From positions 8,484,001 through 8,548,000 of the forward strand of contig NZ_JAUSYQ010000002.1 in NCBI RefSeq assembly GCF_030816965.1: DNA of 64,000 nt. Reading direction: 5' to 3'. Below, in pieces: positions 17,607 through 26,838 of the stretch. Position 1 is the stretch's first letter, and the number at the start of each line of letters is the position of its first letter. Source of the stretch: Streptomyces canus (GTDB lineage Bacteria; Actinomycetota; Actinomycetes; Streptomycetales; Streptomycetaceae). The position numbers were made by a program, and so were the translations under genes. Under the pieces are notes generated by a model. That model saw only the letters and a list, made by a program, of their open reading frames with translations, made no database searches and was not told the DNA's origin.

Positions 17607-18080
17607 GGGGGGATGCCTCTATGTCCTTCGTCAAGTCTGGGGCTGGTCATGCGATGGCTGCTTCGGGAAGGCGGGGTTCGTCAGCACCAGACCCAAGCCC
17701 ACAGGGTGCGCAACCCTGCGAGCCTCCAGGAGGTCCTGGAGGCCGTCAGCCCAAGGGCGGTCATCAACGCGAGCAGCGGCGGCGCCGATTGGGCGGTCAC
17801 GGCTGAGGGTGGGGTGTGCCTGGCCCAGGTTGCGGCGCAACGAGGCATCAAGCTGGTCCACGTCTCGAGTGACGCCGTGTTCTCCGGCAGCGACGACCTG
17901 TACGACGAGACGTGTCTACCCGACCCAGTAACACCGTATGGGGCGGCGAAGGCGGCGGCCGAGACGGCCGTGCGACTCCTGGGTGCGGGCGCCGTCGTCG
18001 CCTGTTCTCTGGGGGAGAGCAGTGGTGCAACGAGATCCTCGAGAATCAGTGCAGCTCAGCGGCCGTGCAGAGGACGATAG
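17592..18080 (+). pseudogene. RmlD-like sugar-nucleotide reductase fragment
   Basis: The middle of a short-chain reductase of the dTDP-4-dehydrorhamnose reductase type is recognisable: PRAVINASSGGADWAVTAEG, LVHVSSDAVFSG and the catalytic YGAAK with its Tyr and Lys. The N-terminal Rossmann GxxGxxG and the C-terminal substrate domain are both absent; the frame degenerates after about 18000. It cannot encode a complete enzyme. Confidence 0.6.
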
Positions 18081-18208
18081 CGTGCGCAACACATGTGGTG
18101 CAATCGCTGGGTTGGGCGAATGGCGGCGACGCCGAAACGCGTCCGCACGCCCAGTGGTGAGCCGCCCAAATCACCAGCGGTGCAGTTGGCTCGGCGTCAA
18201 TGGATTCA

Positions 18209-20199
18209 TCACGTTTGGTCCGGTGGCGTGTATGCGCAGACCGCAACGCCGGCCGCGACGTAGAGGGTGCCGTCCGATGAGAGAGCCACGGCGTCGACCG
18301 GCTGACCTTGGGCCACCATGTCCACGAGAATCCCTGCACCGTTCCAGACGCGCACGGTCTTGTCTCTGCTGCCCGAGACGATGATGTCGCGACCTCCAGC
18401 CCGGCCCACCGCTACCGCCCTGACTGCGTCGGTGTGGCCGGTCAGCGGGTTGCCGATGGATAGGCCGCTTACGGCGTCCCAGATGCGCACGGTCTTGTCT
18501 TCGCTGCCGGAGACGATGATGTCGCGACCTCCAGCCCGGCCCACCGCCACGGTGGTCACCCGGGCGCTGTGCTCAAGGACGCACACGGGTTGGCGGGTTA
18601 CGGCATCCCAGATCCACACCGATTCTTCGCCACTGGTCCAAACAATGATGTCGCGGTCACCGGCCCGCCCCACCGCCAGCGCCTCCACCCACTTCTTGGG
18701 CATTTGGAGAGGGTTGCCGATGGGTTGGTGGGTGGCGGTGTCCCAGATCCGCACAGTGGCATCGTTGCCGCCGGAGACGATGATGTCGCGATCACCAACG
18801 CGGCCCACCGCCACCGCTAGTACGGATTTGGAATGACCGACAGTGGCGGGGTCGCGGCGGAAGAAGGATGTGCTGCCGATTGGCTCGCCGAGGGGTTGGT
18901 GGGTGATGGCGTCCCAGATCCGCACTGTTGAGTCCACACTTCCGGAGACGATGATGTCGCGGTCGCTGACCCGGCCCACTGCTACCGAAGTCACGCCGAG
19001 CTCATGGCCACTCAGGGTGCCAATGGATTGGCCAGTGATGGCGTCCCAGATCCGCACGGTTTCGTCGGGGTCGGCGCAGGAGACGATGATGTCGCGGTCA
19101 CCGGCCCTGCCTGCCGCCACTGCCTCAACTGTCTGCGCGTGGCTGGCCGTCAGGCGGCCGATGGACTGACCAGCAGCGGTGTCCCAGAGCCTCACGGTGT
19201 CGTCGTCGCTGCCGGAGACGATGATGTCGCGATCACCAACGCGGCCCACCGCCACCGCGTTCACCCTGCTGGTGTGGCCCGTCAGCGGGGCCTCGATGGG
19301 CTCTCCAGTGAGGGCATCCCAGAGCCTTACGGTGTCGTCGTCGCTGCCGGAGACGATGATGTCGCGATCACCAACGCGGCCCACCGCCACCGCGTTCACC
19401 CTGCTGGTGTGGCCCGTCAGCGGGGCCTCGATGGGCTCTCCAGTGAGGGCATCCCAGAGGCATACATCGTCGTGTCCGCTACCGGAGACGATGATGTCGC
19501 GATCCCCAACCCTGCCCACCGCTACTGCCCACACTCCGCCGGTGAACTCACTGATGACGACGACGCTTTGCTCTCTAGCGGCATCCCAGACGCCCACCGA
19601 ACCACCAACCTTGCGGGGGAAAATGAGGTCCCGATCACCAGCACGACCAATGTCTGCATGCCAGCTTTCCCGCACCTGATGCCAGCTTTCCTCCTCGGGG
19701 TTCCCCCGTGCACCGACGACACTGCCGAATACGATGATGTCGCAGTCATTCGCCCTGCCCACTGCCACCGCGGTCACGGGGCCGAGTCCGGTCAGTGGGT
19801 CGCCGATAGGCTGGCCGGTTTCGGCATCCCAGAGCCTTACGGTTTCATCTCCGCTGCCGGAGACGATGATGTCGCGATCACCGACCTTGCCCATCGCCAC
19901 CGCCCACACTGTGTCGGTGTGGCCGGTCAGTGGGTCGCCGATAGGCTGGCCGGTTTCGGCATCCCAGAGCCTTACGGTTTCATCTCCGCTGCCGGAGACG
20001 ATGATGTCGCGATCACCGACCTTGCCCATCGCCACCGCCCACACTGTGTCGGTGTGGCCGGTCAGTGGGTCGCCGATAGACTGGCCGGTTTCGGCATCCC
20101 AGAGCCTTACGGTTTCATCTCCGCTGCCGGAGACGATGATGTCGCGATCACCGACCCTGCCCATCGCCACCGCCCACACTGTGTCGGTGTCCGCCCTGA
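18209..20199 (-). pseudogene. WD40 half of an IS-split trypsin-STAND-WD40 protein
   Basis: This frame encodes about 663 residues of WD40 propeller, with some 14-15 blades of pattern VxAVAVGRxGDRDIIVSGS followed by VRLWDAxTG, enough for two seven-bladed propellers. Blades 4-5 are degenerate. The upstream half of the gene is at 21620-23801; the IS5 element at 20200-21619 separates them. Removing the element and one TGA target copy fuses HQTL to RADTDTVWAVAMG without a frame change. Without the IS the protein would be about 1389 residues. On its own this part lacks the protease and NTPase and has no good start. Confidence 0.85.
19785..20189. repeat. 135-bp near-identical tandem repeats within the WD40 region
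   Basis: Three copies of a 135-base unit (45 residues, one blade), registered by the identical word TCGGCATCCC at 19821, 19956 and 20091. A second pair of 135-base copies lies near 19197 and 19332. The near identity at DNA level shows recent unequal exchange or gene conversion among blades. Confidence 0.75.
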
Positions 20200-20301
20200 G
20201 AGGGCGGTATGTGACGAGATGCCGCGTTTGCTGTCGCTGGAACGTGTGGCACAGGCGTATCGGGACTGATCGGGGAGTCCTGTCGTGCTGGAGTGTTCCT
20301 C

Positions 20302-21132
20302 GTGAGCGACCGTCAGCCCTACAAGAGCGACTTATCCGACGAGCGGTGGGCACTAATCGAGCCCGTCATCGCCTCCTGGAAGGCTCAGCATCCCTCCATC
20401 AGCGGCCACCAAGGCGCCTACGAGATGCGGGAGATCGTCAACGCCCTGCTCTACCAGTCCCGTACCGGCTGCCAGTGGGACTACCTCCCCCACGATCTAC
20501 CGCCGGTCGGAGCGGTGAAGTACTACTTCTACAAGTGGCGCGACGACGGCACTGACCAGACCATCCACGACCTGCTGCGCTGGCAGGTCCGCGAGAGCCG
20601 GGGGCGCAAGGCCGACCCGAGCCTGGTGGTGCTCGACACCCAGAGCCTGCACGCGGCCGTGGGGGTGCCCGCCGACACCACCGGAAGGGACGCGGCAAAA
20701 AAAGTCCCAGGCCGCAAGCGCGGCCTGGCGGTTGATGTTCTCGGTCTGGTGATCGCGGTGGTGGTGCTGGCCGCGTCCGCGCACGACAACGCCGCTGGCA
20801 TCGCCTTGCTGGACAAGGTCGCCGCCGACACCGGCACGGTGCAGAAGGCCCTGGTGGACCAGGGGTTCAAGACCACCGTTATCGACCACGGGCAGAAGGT
20901 GGGCATCGACGTCGCAGTCGTCGAGCGCAACCCGGCAGCCAGCGGTTTCGTCCCCCAGCCCAAGAGGTGGGTGGTGGAACAGGTGAACGGGATCATGATG
21001 CTGCACCGCAGGCTGGTACGGGACTACGAGCACCGGCCCGCCTCCGCCGAGTCGAGGGTGTACTGGGCCATAAGCGACCGGATGGCCCGGATGCTCACCG
21101 CGACCTCCACCCCCACCTGGCGCGGCGCGTGA
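20302..21132 (+). CDS. IS5-family transposase
   Basis: A 276-residue DDE transposase starting at GTG 20302 behind GGAG (an in-frame GTG at 20293 is an alternative). It has an N-terminal DUF4096-like segment (SDLSDERWALIEPVI, then GCQWDYLP) and catalytic residues in VVLDTQSLH, SAHDNAAG and RWVVEQVNG. It is about the usual size for the family. A close relative with a 13-residue duplication lies at 63350. The gene appears intact, so this IS could still be active. Confidence 0.85.
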   Translation: MSDRQPYKSDLSDERWALIEPVIASWKAQHPSISGHQGAYEMREIVNALLYQSRTGCQWDYLPHDLPPVGAVKYYFYKWRDDGTDQTIHDLLRWQVRESRGRKADPSLVVLDTQSLHAAVGVPADTTGRDAAKKVPGRKRGLAVDVLGLVIAVVVLAASAHDNAAGIALLDKVAADTGTVQKALVDQGFKTTVIDHGQKVGIDVAVVERNPAASGFVPQPKRWVVEQVNGIMMLHRRLVRDYEHRPASAESRVYWAISDRMARMLTATSTPTWRGA

Positions 21133-21551
21133 GCGACAACGAGCTGACCTTGGGAGCGGTGCTGGCCCGCCTGGAGGAACAGGAGCGCGAGATCGCCGCG
21201 CAGGCCGAGGCCACGCGGGGACGCATCGCGGAACTCACCGCGCAGCTGGAGGAGTTCGGCCGGGTCGCCGAGGAAATCCGCATCACCCGCAAGACCCTGC
21301 TGGCGCTGCCTGATCCGTCCCCGCCGACGCCGCTGGCCGCGAAACTGCCGGACCATCCGGCCTACCAGCAGATCATGGCGGTGTTCGCCGCGGCCGGCGC
21401 CCCGCTGCGGGCACGGGCGGTCTGCGAGGCGATGGATCTGGAGATCGCGCCGAGCAACGTCAACAACGTCCGGCTGAAGCTGAAGCGGCTGGTCGAACGC
21501 GGGATCCTGACCGAGCCTGAGCAGGGGTTGTTCACCCAGCCACGGCCATAG
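21129..21551 (+). CDS. IS-borne accessory protein: coiled coil plus winged-helix-like domain
   Basis: A 140-residue protein whose GTG start overlaps the transposase stop as GTGA. Residues 10-55 are a strong heptad coiled coil (LARLEEQEREIAAQAEA and onward). The C-terminal half (YQQIMAVFAAAGAPLRARAV, then NVRLKLKRLVERGILTEPE) looks like a winged helix. It ends within the right end of the element. IS5 elements usually carry one gene, so this is an unusual passenger or regulatory subunit. No named family is recognised. Confidence 0.65.
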   Translation: MSDNELTLGAVLARLEEQEREIAAQAEATRGRIAELTAQLEEFGRVAEEIRITRKTLLALPDPSPPTPLAAKLPDHPAYQQIMAVFAAAGAPLRARAVCEAMDLEIAPSNVNNVRLKLKRLVERGILTEPEQGLFTQPRP

Positions 21552-21608
21552 CCACCCGGAGAGGCCACCGCCAGCCCAGCCGCAAGCACGAAACAGACAA
21601 CAGGCCAC

Positions 21609-23801
21609 TTACCGCCCTCTGAGGGTCTGGTGTGGGGCACCGAGGGGTTGCCCCCAGCGGGGCGCGAGTCCGTTGCGGCATGCCGTGGCGAGATGGTGGT
21701 GCAGCTCATGTAGACCGTTGCGGGCGGCGGTTAGGGCCAGCAGCCGCATTCGCAGTAGCGGCGTTAAAGGCGTTGCCTCAACGGCGATCTGGCGCAGCAC
21801 CGAGATAATCGGAGCTTCGCGCAGGTCCGGAAGCGTGGGCAACAGGGGCAGGAGCCGAGTGAGGTCGGCGACCGCAAGGTAGTGCGGGTCCTGCAGCAAA
21901 GTCGCTAGCCTCTTGCAGGCGGCGGCATGGTCGCCAGCGTGGCTGCGGGCGTACGCGCTTGCCTGCTCCCAACCGCCGTCTGGAGATGGGAGGAGCACAT
22001 CGAGCAAGGCTCGTTCGTCGCCGAGGCGGTGCCGGCGCCTCCGAAGCAGGTCGTCAGCCAGGGCCTGATGAAACAGTCGGGTCACAGGGGCGCCGTCGTC
22101 GGAGGGCGTGATCTGCAGTAGGTAGTCGGCAGCGGAGGTGTCGTAGAGTCCGTCGAGGTCTTCGACACTGACCGAGTAGCCCAAAGCGGAGGCGAAGGAG
22201 AGCCACATCTGGTCGTCGATGCCCGTGCCGCGGGTGTAGGCCAACGCGGTCAGCAGGCCCCGTACCCGGTTCCGATGACGCTCTTCCAGCCCGTCGAGGT
22301 ACTTGTCGAGTGCCTCGCTGACACTGGCCGGGATGGTGGCTGGGTCGAACGCAGGGTCGTCCGGGTTCACGACATCTGGCTCGGTGGATAGGCGATCAGC
22401 GGCCATTGCGGCCACCAGGTAGTTGCGGCCAGCTCGAGCGCTGATTGTCGAGGCGAGCCGGTCGCGCAACGAAGTGTTGCTCCTGTAGTGGGACCAGCCG
22501 TGGCCAGCTGGGCCGGGATGGTCGGCGCCGGACTGTTCAAGCAGTGCCGCAGCATAGTCGCTAACTGCGGCGGGCTCGAAGAACTGGTCGCTGTCCAGGT
22601 CGACCAAGCTCGGGCTGTCCGGGGAGGAAACACCGAGGGCGGGCAGCAACGCACCGGGAAGGTAGCGGCTCTCGCCAGCCCCGGGGGTCAGAGCACGGGT
22701 AGCCACCGCTACCCGCAGTGTGGGAAGTGCCGCCAGTTCGGTGAGCAGCTTCGACATCTCGCGACGGTCGCTGGAGCTAGACGCTTCGTCCAGGGCGTCT
22801 ACCACGACCAGCCACGGACCGTCACTGCGCGCTTTAAGCGCATCAATCAGGTCCCCGGTCGAGTTGGCGTGATCCACTCCGGTCAGGTCGGCGACCGCAG
22901 TCAGCAGATCGAAATGCGTTGCTTCGCGGCTGTAGAAGGCCAGACCTGGCCCAACCCCGCCGGTTTGCATGTTCAAAACAGTGCGACCAATTGCTGCGGA
23001 CTTGCCTGCCCCAGGCTGCCCGGTTAGGACCAGTGGGCGCCCGGGTGCTTCGTCTGCTGTCAGCCAGTTGCGCGCCGCAGCCAGAGCCGCGTGTCGGCCG
23101 CAGAACACGTCCCCACCGCGCGCATGGCTGCGCTGGCCCCGCGCTCGCAAGCGGAAGTGCTCCGCCGCGGCGGCTGCATCCATCCCGCTCATCAGCCAGG
23201 AGCAGGGCAGGTTGGGCCAGCAGTCGGAAACTACAGCTGCCGGGATGAATCGATCGAACCTACCTCGCTCTGATCCTTCGACGAGCACGCCTACTACCGT
23301 CCCGGTATGCGGATCGAGCACTGGTCCGCCACTTTGCCCGCGGAGCGTGCCGACCGGTTGCACCCAGTCCAGCTGTTCACTGCCCACTGCGGTGGAACCG
23401 GCGGTGTCAAATTCCCGCCACACCCCCTTCAGCTCACGCTCCGAACTAGGAAACCCAAACACGCTCACCCGCTTCGGTACGCGGCGTGTCGGTGACAGTG
23501 CCAGCGGCGATGGCAACCATTCTGGAGGCTGCTCACCCAGGTCGAGCACTGCCGCGTCCACCGGCCCGGCCCCCTCTCGCGGCGGAACCTGGCGTGCCCG
23601 CACCCGCGCCTTGGCCCCGTCTGGCATAGCAATGGCCGGGAACTCCACCTCCACCTGGTCGGCCGTTGCCATCCGACCAGCTCGCAACAGCACATGCCTT
23701 GCGGTCAGCACGTATCGATTGCCGACCAGCACCGCTGATCCGGCACGTCGGCCCTCGACCAGCACAACCGCAGCAGCCTGCACAGCGTGGCCGTTGTTCA
23801 T
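21609..23801 (-). pseudogene. Trypsin-STAND NTPase half of an IS-split gene
   Basis: From ATG 23801 this reads a trypsin-like domain with His36 (LTARHVL), Asp82 (PVDAAVLDL) and Ser157 (GQSGGP), then a STAND P-loop NTPase with Walker A GQPGAGKS at residues 261-268 and Walker B WLVVVDALDEA. A helical winged/TPR-like region follows to the break at 21620, after which translation runs a few codons into the IS. Its ATG overlaps the Trypco1 stop by four bases. In STAND proteins, ligand sensing by the repeats triggers NTP-dependent oligomerisation and activates the effector protease; without its WD40 sensor this half should be inactive or misregulated. Confidence 0.85.
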
Positions 23802-24127
23802 CTTGACTGGCCTTCGACACGCGACGAGCTCCACCGCAAAGAGACCTTGATCGTGCCCTCCGCCTGGTTCTTGGCGAAGAACCACCAATTCACCTCGCCG
23901 GCCACCTTCAACCCAAACTCCAGTTCCACCTCATCGGGCGCCAGCCGCGAGCGCAACGACGCGGCCACTTGCTCGGCGGCTGCTGAGATGGACCCCAGTC
24001 GGGTTTGCAACTGACCGCCGTCGACCACATTGGGATGGCCGCCATGTAGCTCCACCAAGTCGCTTTCGGCAGACTCGAATACCACTTCGGATCCGTCATC
24101 CAGGGTGAATTTCACAAATTCTGCCAT
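23798..24127 (-). CDS. Trypco1 (CU044_2847-type) trypsin-co-occurring protein
   Basis: A 109-residue protein starting MAEFVKFTLDDGSEVVFES, then SISAAAEQVAASLRSRLAPD, VELEFGLKVAGEVNWWFFAK and IKVSLRW, the pattern of the trypsin-co-occurring domain 1 family found beside trypsin-like conflict genes in actinomycetes. ATG 24127 is preferred to the longer frame. Its stop overlaps the ATG of the protease-STAND gene, so the two are coupled. Its molecular role is not known; a regulator or substrate of the trypsin domain is a reasonable guess. Confidence 0.75.
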   Translation of the reverse strand: MAEFVKFTLDDGSEVVFESAESDLVELHGGHPNVVDGGQLQTRLGSISAAAEQVAASLRSRLAPDEVELEFGLKVAGEVNWWFFAKNQAEGTIKVSLRWSSSRVEGQSR

Positions 24128-24254
24128 ATGAAAATAAAACACCAAGATCTCGCCACGGGATGGCTGCTGCGCGACCTCCATCACTCATTCGGCCGAGTAC
24201 ACCGACGCCTACGCAATGCGAAATGTGGAGCGTACGGGCTCGTCGCCGGGGCGG

Positions 24255-24343
24255 GCTGTCGGCGTACGGATGAAGCTGGTCGGGTAGCCCTGAAGGGTGA
24301 TTCCCCCGGGCTGCGCGACCACATTCGGTCGTACGCCGACAGC
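24255..24343. repeat. Long imperfect hairpin with 14-bp perfect arms
   Basis: GCTGTCGGCGTACG at 24255-24268 is perfectly inverted at 24330-24343. Inside, TGGTCGGGTAGCCC (24277-24290) pairs with GGGCTGCGCGACCA at 12 of 14 positions, leaving a loop of about 17 bases. It lies in the 294-base gap between the divergent Trypco1 and downstream operon starts. It could be a structured RNA, a small foldback element or an operator. Confidence 0.6.
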
Positions 24344-24421
24344 TCCAAGTTGCCAACCTGTAAAGAGCGCCCACGATGGGTTCATGGACTGAAGGGTTAC
24401 AGAGACCACGACCTGAGGTGG

Positions 24422-24967
24422 ATGGTGATGGCGGTTCCTATCCCACATGGCCCTCTTTGGCGTCTTCCTGAATTCTTTCGAGCTGATTCTCTCGCAGACT
24501 GGGTCGACTCGAATCGAAGTCAGTGGGAAATCGAGCCTCGCGGGGCCGCCTGGCTCGAGTCGCATGGTGGCGACATGATTACAGGTCGAGAAATCGCTAG
24601 CCGATATAAGACTTTGCTTCATTATACGAGGCGCGAATATAAGGCTATCATTGGAAATGATGGCCTTAAGAGTCGGTGCTTCTTCACTCCCACTCCTTAC
24701 TCGGCCTGCACCTCTGTGTGCGCGATTGGACTTCCCGCCCCAGCCGATACGGTCGTAGTTGTAGACCCATCCGCGATCGATGAATGGTATGGGCCCGGGC
24801 TTGCCGTTCCGTCTGCTCTGGATGTTGCACGGGATGTCTGGCAAGGGGGTGCCCTCGAATTCCTATGCCTGGAGCGCATTCCCCTCAAGAGTATCCTGCA
24901 TGTTGCGGAGATGCGCTCCTGCGGAGATGCGCCGTGGGACTGGTTGCTGAATCTGAGGAGCCCGTAG
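24422..24967 (+). CDS. Unknown protein, tentatively ADP-ribosyltransferase-like
   Basis: About 181 residues. GAGG at 24415-24418 sits before clustered starts at ATG 24422, GTG 24425 and ATG 24428; the longer frame upstream crosses the hairpin and is not used. The core TLLHYTRREYKAIIGNDGLK, then FFTPTPYS, then TVVVVDPSAID, WYGPGLAVP and LEFLCLERIPL, has the HYT start and strand order of small ART-type toxins (HYD1-like), but the resemblance is weak and no catalytic Glu can be assigned. Its GC is lower than that of flanking metabolic genes. The next gene begins on its stop codon. Confidence 0.45.
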   Translation: MVMAVPIPHGPLWRLPEFFRADSLADWVDSNRSQWEIEPRGAAWLESHGGDMITGREIASRYKTLLHYTRREYKAIIGNDGLKSRCFFTPTPYSACTSVCAIGLPAPADTVVVVDPSAIDEWYGPGLAVPSALDVARDVWQGGALEFLCLERIPLKSILHVAEMRSCGDAPWDWLLNLRSP

Positions 24968-25851
24968 TGGTGTCACTCTATGACAAAATTGCGGAGGTGG
25001 CGTCTAGTGCAGTCGATAAGGTTGCCGAGAAGAGATCAGAGACGCCGAATAAGCCCGTACGTGTGTGGGATGGGATGCAGGCCGTCTGGCTACTCTACGA
25101 GGATTACTCGTTCGGTAGGGTAGAGGCATCGCTGACTCTGAGACCCGACGACGTAAGGATGCTAGGAAAGGAAGACGTTGCGCGAGAGTTCAGACTTGCT
25201 GCGGGAAGTCGAGCTTGGCGTGGTGATGAGCATCGACCTCTGTGGTCTTCTTCGGAGAGATATTCCCGAATCATTGAATCGGGTGTATTCGAAGGTGAAC
25301 TGTGGGATTGGATTGTAGAGAGTCTCGCTGCGGCGCTGGAACGAGCCGCTCGGGAACTCCGCCCGCTTTCAGTGGCAGGTAAATCGGCCAGAGCCCCGAG
25401 GCCGGCGGCTCAACGTCGAGCCGCCAGGGCGCCGTTGTCTGCGGTTTCGCAGAAGAAGGAGCAGGCATCGACCAAAAGGGCGACAGCGGCCGAGACGACG
25501 GCGGCGGCGAAGACTCCGGCGAAGAAGACGGCCGCGAAGAAGACTCCGGCCAAGAAGACCGCCGCGAAGTCGGCCGCGAAGAAGTCGGCCGCGAAGAAGA
25601 CTCCGGCCAAGAAGACCGCCGCGAAGTCGGCCGCGAAGAAGTCAGCCGCGAAGAAGACTCCGGCCAAGAAGACCGCCGCGAAGTCAGCCGCGAAGTCAGC
25701 CGCGAAGAAGACTCCGGCCAAGAAGACCGCCGCGAAGTCAGCCGCGAAGAAGACTCCGGCCAAGAAGACCTCCGCGAAGTCGGCCGCGAAGAAGACGGCC
25801 GCGAAGAAGACGGCGGCGGCGGTGAAGGGTCGGGAATTGATTGACGCATGA
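24967..25851 (+). CDS. Protein with a histone-H1-like Lys/Ala repeat tail
   Basis: A 294-residue protein. GTG 24967 overlaps the previous TAG and has GAGGAG six bases upstream. The first 150 residues form an acidic globular part (VWDGMQAVWLLYEDYSFGRV, LRPDDVRMLGKEDVAREFRL). From about residue 180 the chain is nearly only Lys, Ala, Thr, Pro and Ser in repeats of KTPAKKTAAKSAAK, like the DNA-condensing tail of histone H1 or actinobacterial HU/HupS tails. It should bind nucleic acid nonspecifically. The N-terminal domain is not recognised. Coupling to the preceding gene suggests joint function. Confidence 0.6.
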   Translation: MVSLYDKIAEVASSAVDKVAEKRSETPNKPVRVWDGMQAVWLLYEDYSFGRVEASLTLRPDDVRMLGKEDVAREFRLAAGSRAWRGDEHRPLWSSSERYSRIIESGVFEGELWDWIVESLAAALERAARELRPLSVAGKSARAPRPAAQRRAARAPLSAVSQKKEQASTKRATAAETTAAAKTPAKKTAAKKTPAKKTAAKSAAKKSAAKKTPAKKTAAKSAAKKSAAKKTPAKKTAAKSAAKSAAKKTPAKKTAAKSAAKKTPAKKTSAKSAAKKTAAKKTAAAVKGRELIDA

Positions 25852-26424
25852 TGACGGCCCGCCCTCGTGCAGGTGGGACGTTGCCAGGGACTACGCACTA
25901 ACCCGGTGATTCTCCATTGTGTGGCTGGCCGAACCGGCCACCTCCACAGGGCGATCTGGCTATTCAGGAGCTGGTGAGTTTAGGATGCGCATCAGTTCCC
26001 GGTTGGCTGCCCGCGCGGCGGCCAATTCCTCCGCCGTCATGCGACGGATCTGACCTGACCGACCGCAGGCCGACAAGGTGCCAGAGGCGGACGTCCCGGT
26101 CGGTGAGGTTGCCCGCACGGCGACGGACCAGGCCGAGACGGCGAACTGGCGCTGGTAGGGCAGTTGGTCCCGGACCTGCGTGGGTGTGACCCACTGCGCA
26201 AGGCCGCCGCACTTTGGGAGCTCACCTTGTCCGACACGGCTGGCGTCTTTCACCTCGCCGGCTCGGACGCCGTCACCCGCCACGTTCCCTGTTAAGTTCT
26301 TGTGTTCCGCTAATTTTTTTGGGGGGAGAGACCTCTGATGGGGCTCTTTGAAATCGGCCATCCCATACTCGGCCCACCCCACACATGCTCAGTGGATCTC
26401 CCCACCTGTAGCCGCACCCAAGAC
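25852..26424. other. Decayed DNA between the tail-protein gene and the MerR promoter
   Basis: Minus-strand frames at 25960-26382 show protein-like stretches (RDQLPYQRQFAVSAWSVAVR, and RRMTAEELAAARAANRELM near the end) that lie in different frames, as in a gene with two frameshifts. No family is recognised and no intact frame covers it, so I do not call a gene. Confidence 0.3.
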
Positions 26425-26456
26425 TTGAAACCTGTACCTAGGTACAGGTTTACCGT
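26425..26456 (+). promoter_or_regulatory. MerR-type promoter/operator
   Basis: -35 TTGAAA at 26425-26430 is followed by a perfect 22-base palindrome at 26429-26450 centred on CCTAGG (arms AACCTGTAC and GTACAGGTT), then TTACCG/TACCGT as a weak -10. The 19-20 base spacing is longer than optimal, the hallmark of promoters that MerR proteins untwist to activate. It precedes the hypothetical-MerR operon. Confidence 0.75.
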
Positions 26457-26502
26457 TGAAGGTGCCCCCGCCCTCGGGGGCGTGATGACGGGAGTGAGTG
26501 CG

Positions 26503-26838
26503 ATGAGTGATCTGGCGTGGGTGCCGCAGTCCTGCACGCTGCCCACCGAGGAGCGGCCCTTGCGGGTCGCGGAGTGGGATGCGCTGTTCTCCGAGCGGCT
26601 GACGTCACTGTCCCGGCCGCAGCCGCTCCGGCTGCGCCTGGACCTGGCGGATGGCGAGGGCGTTGAGGAGCGGGTCCGTGCCCTGGTGGAGGGTGAGAGC
26701 GGCTGCTGCTCGTTCTTCACCTTCACCGCCACCCCGGGCGAGGACTTGATCTCTCTGGACATCTCAGTGGACCCGGCGCACGAGGCGGTCCTGGACGCCC
26801 TAGCCGCGCGGACCGCTGCCTCGCAGGAGTCGCGGTGA
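26503..26838 (+). CDS. Hypothetical protein upstream of merR-type gene
   Basis: A 111-residue acidic protein starting at ATG 26503 behind GGAG. It contains VPQSCTLPTEERPLRVAEWD, and RALVEGESGCCSFFTF with a Cys pair, then a predicted ferredoxin-like strand/helix end (LISLDISVDPAHEAVLDALA). Similar small proteins precede MerR regulators in metal or thiol resistance loci of actinomycetes. The Cys pair could bind metal. It overlaps the regulator gene by four bases. Confidence 0.6.
   Translation: MSDLAWVPQSCTLPTEERPLRVAEWDALFSERLTSLSRPQPLRLRLDLADGEGVEERVRALVEGESGCCSFFTFTATPGEDLISLDISVDPAHEAVLDALAARTAASQESR

Larger units (their letters stand above)
20200..21619 (+). mobile_element. IS5-family insertion sequence inside the STAND gene
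   Basis: A 1420-bp element. Its ends are inverted repeats: GAGGGCGGTATGTG at 20200 and, read from the other side, GAGGGCGGTAAGTG ending at 21619. It is flanked by the direct repeat TGA (20197-20199 and 21620-21622), a TNA target typical of IS5-like elements. It carries a transposase and a coupled accessory gene. Removing it and one TGA restores the target reading frame, so it inserted recently enough that the host gene is otherwise intact. Confidence 0.85.

Noticed and set aside
18209..20199. CRISPR-like appearance of regularly spaced identical words (GATGATGTCGCGATCACC)
   Set aside because: The spacing is 135 bases and every unit is coding; these are WD40 blades.
19004..20269. Long repetitive plus-strand frame opposite the WD40 gene
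   Set aside because: It only mirrors the WD40 DNA repeats; the minus strand has all blade motifs.
25410..25898. Hydrophobic minus-strand frame rich in FFAAVFLAGV
   Set aside because: It is the complement of the Lys/Ala repeat tail; there is no start site or signal of its own.
25960..26382. A 140-residue minus-strand frame
   Set aside because: Protein-like stretches switch frames within it and no family or ribosome site supports it; it is described as decayed DNA.
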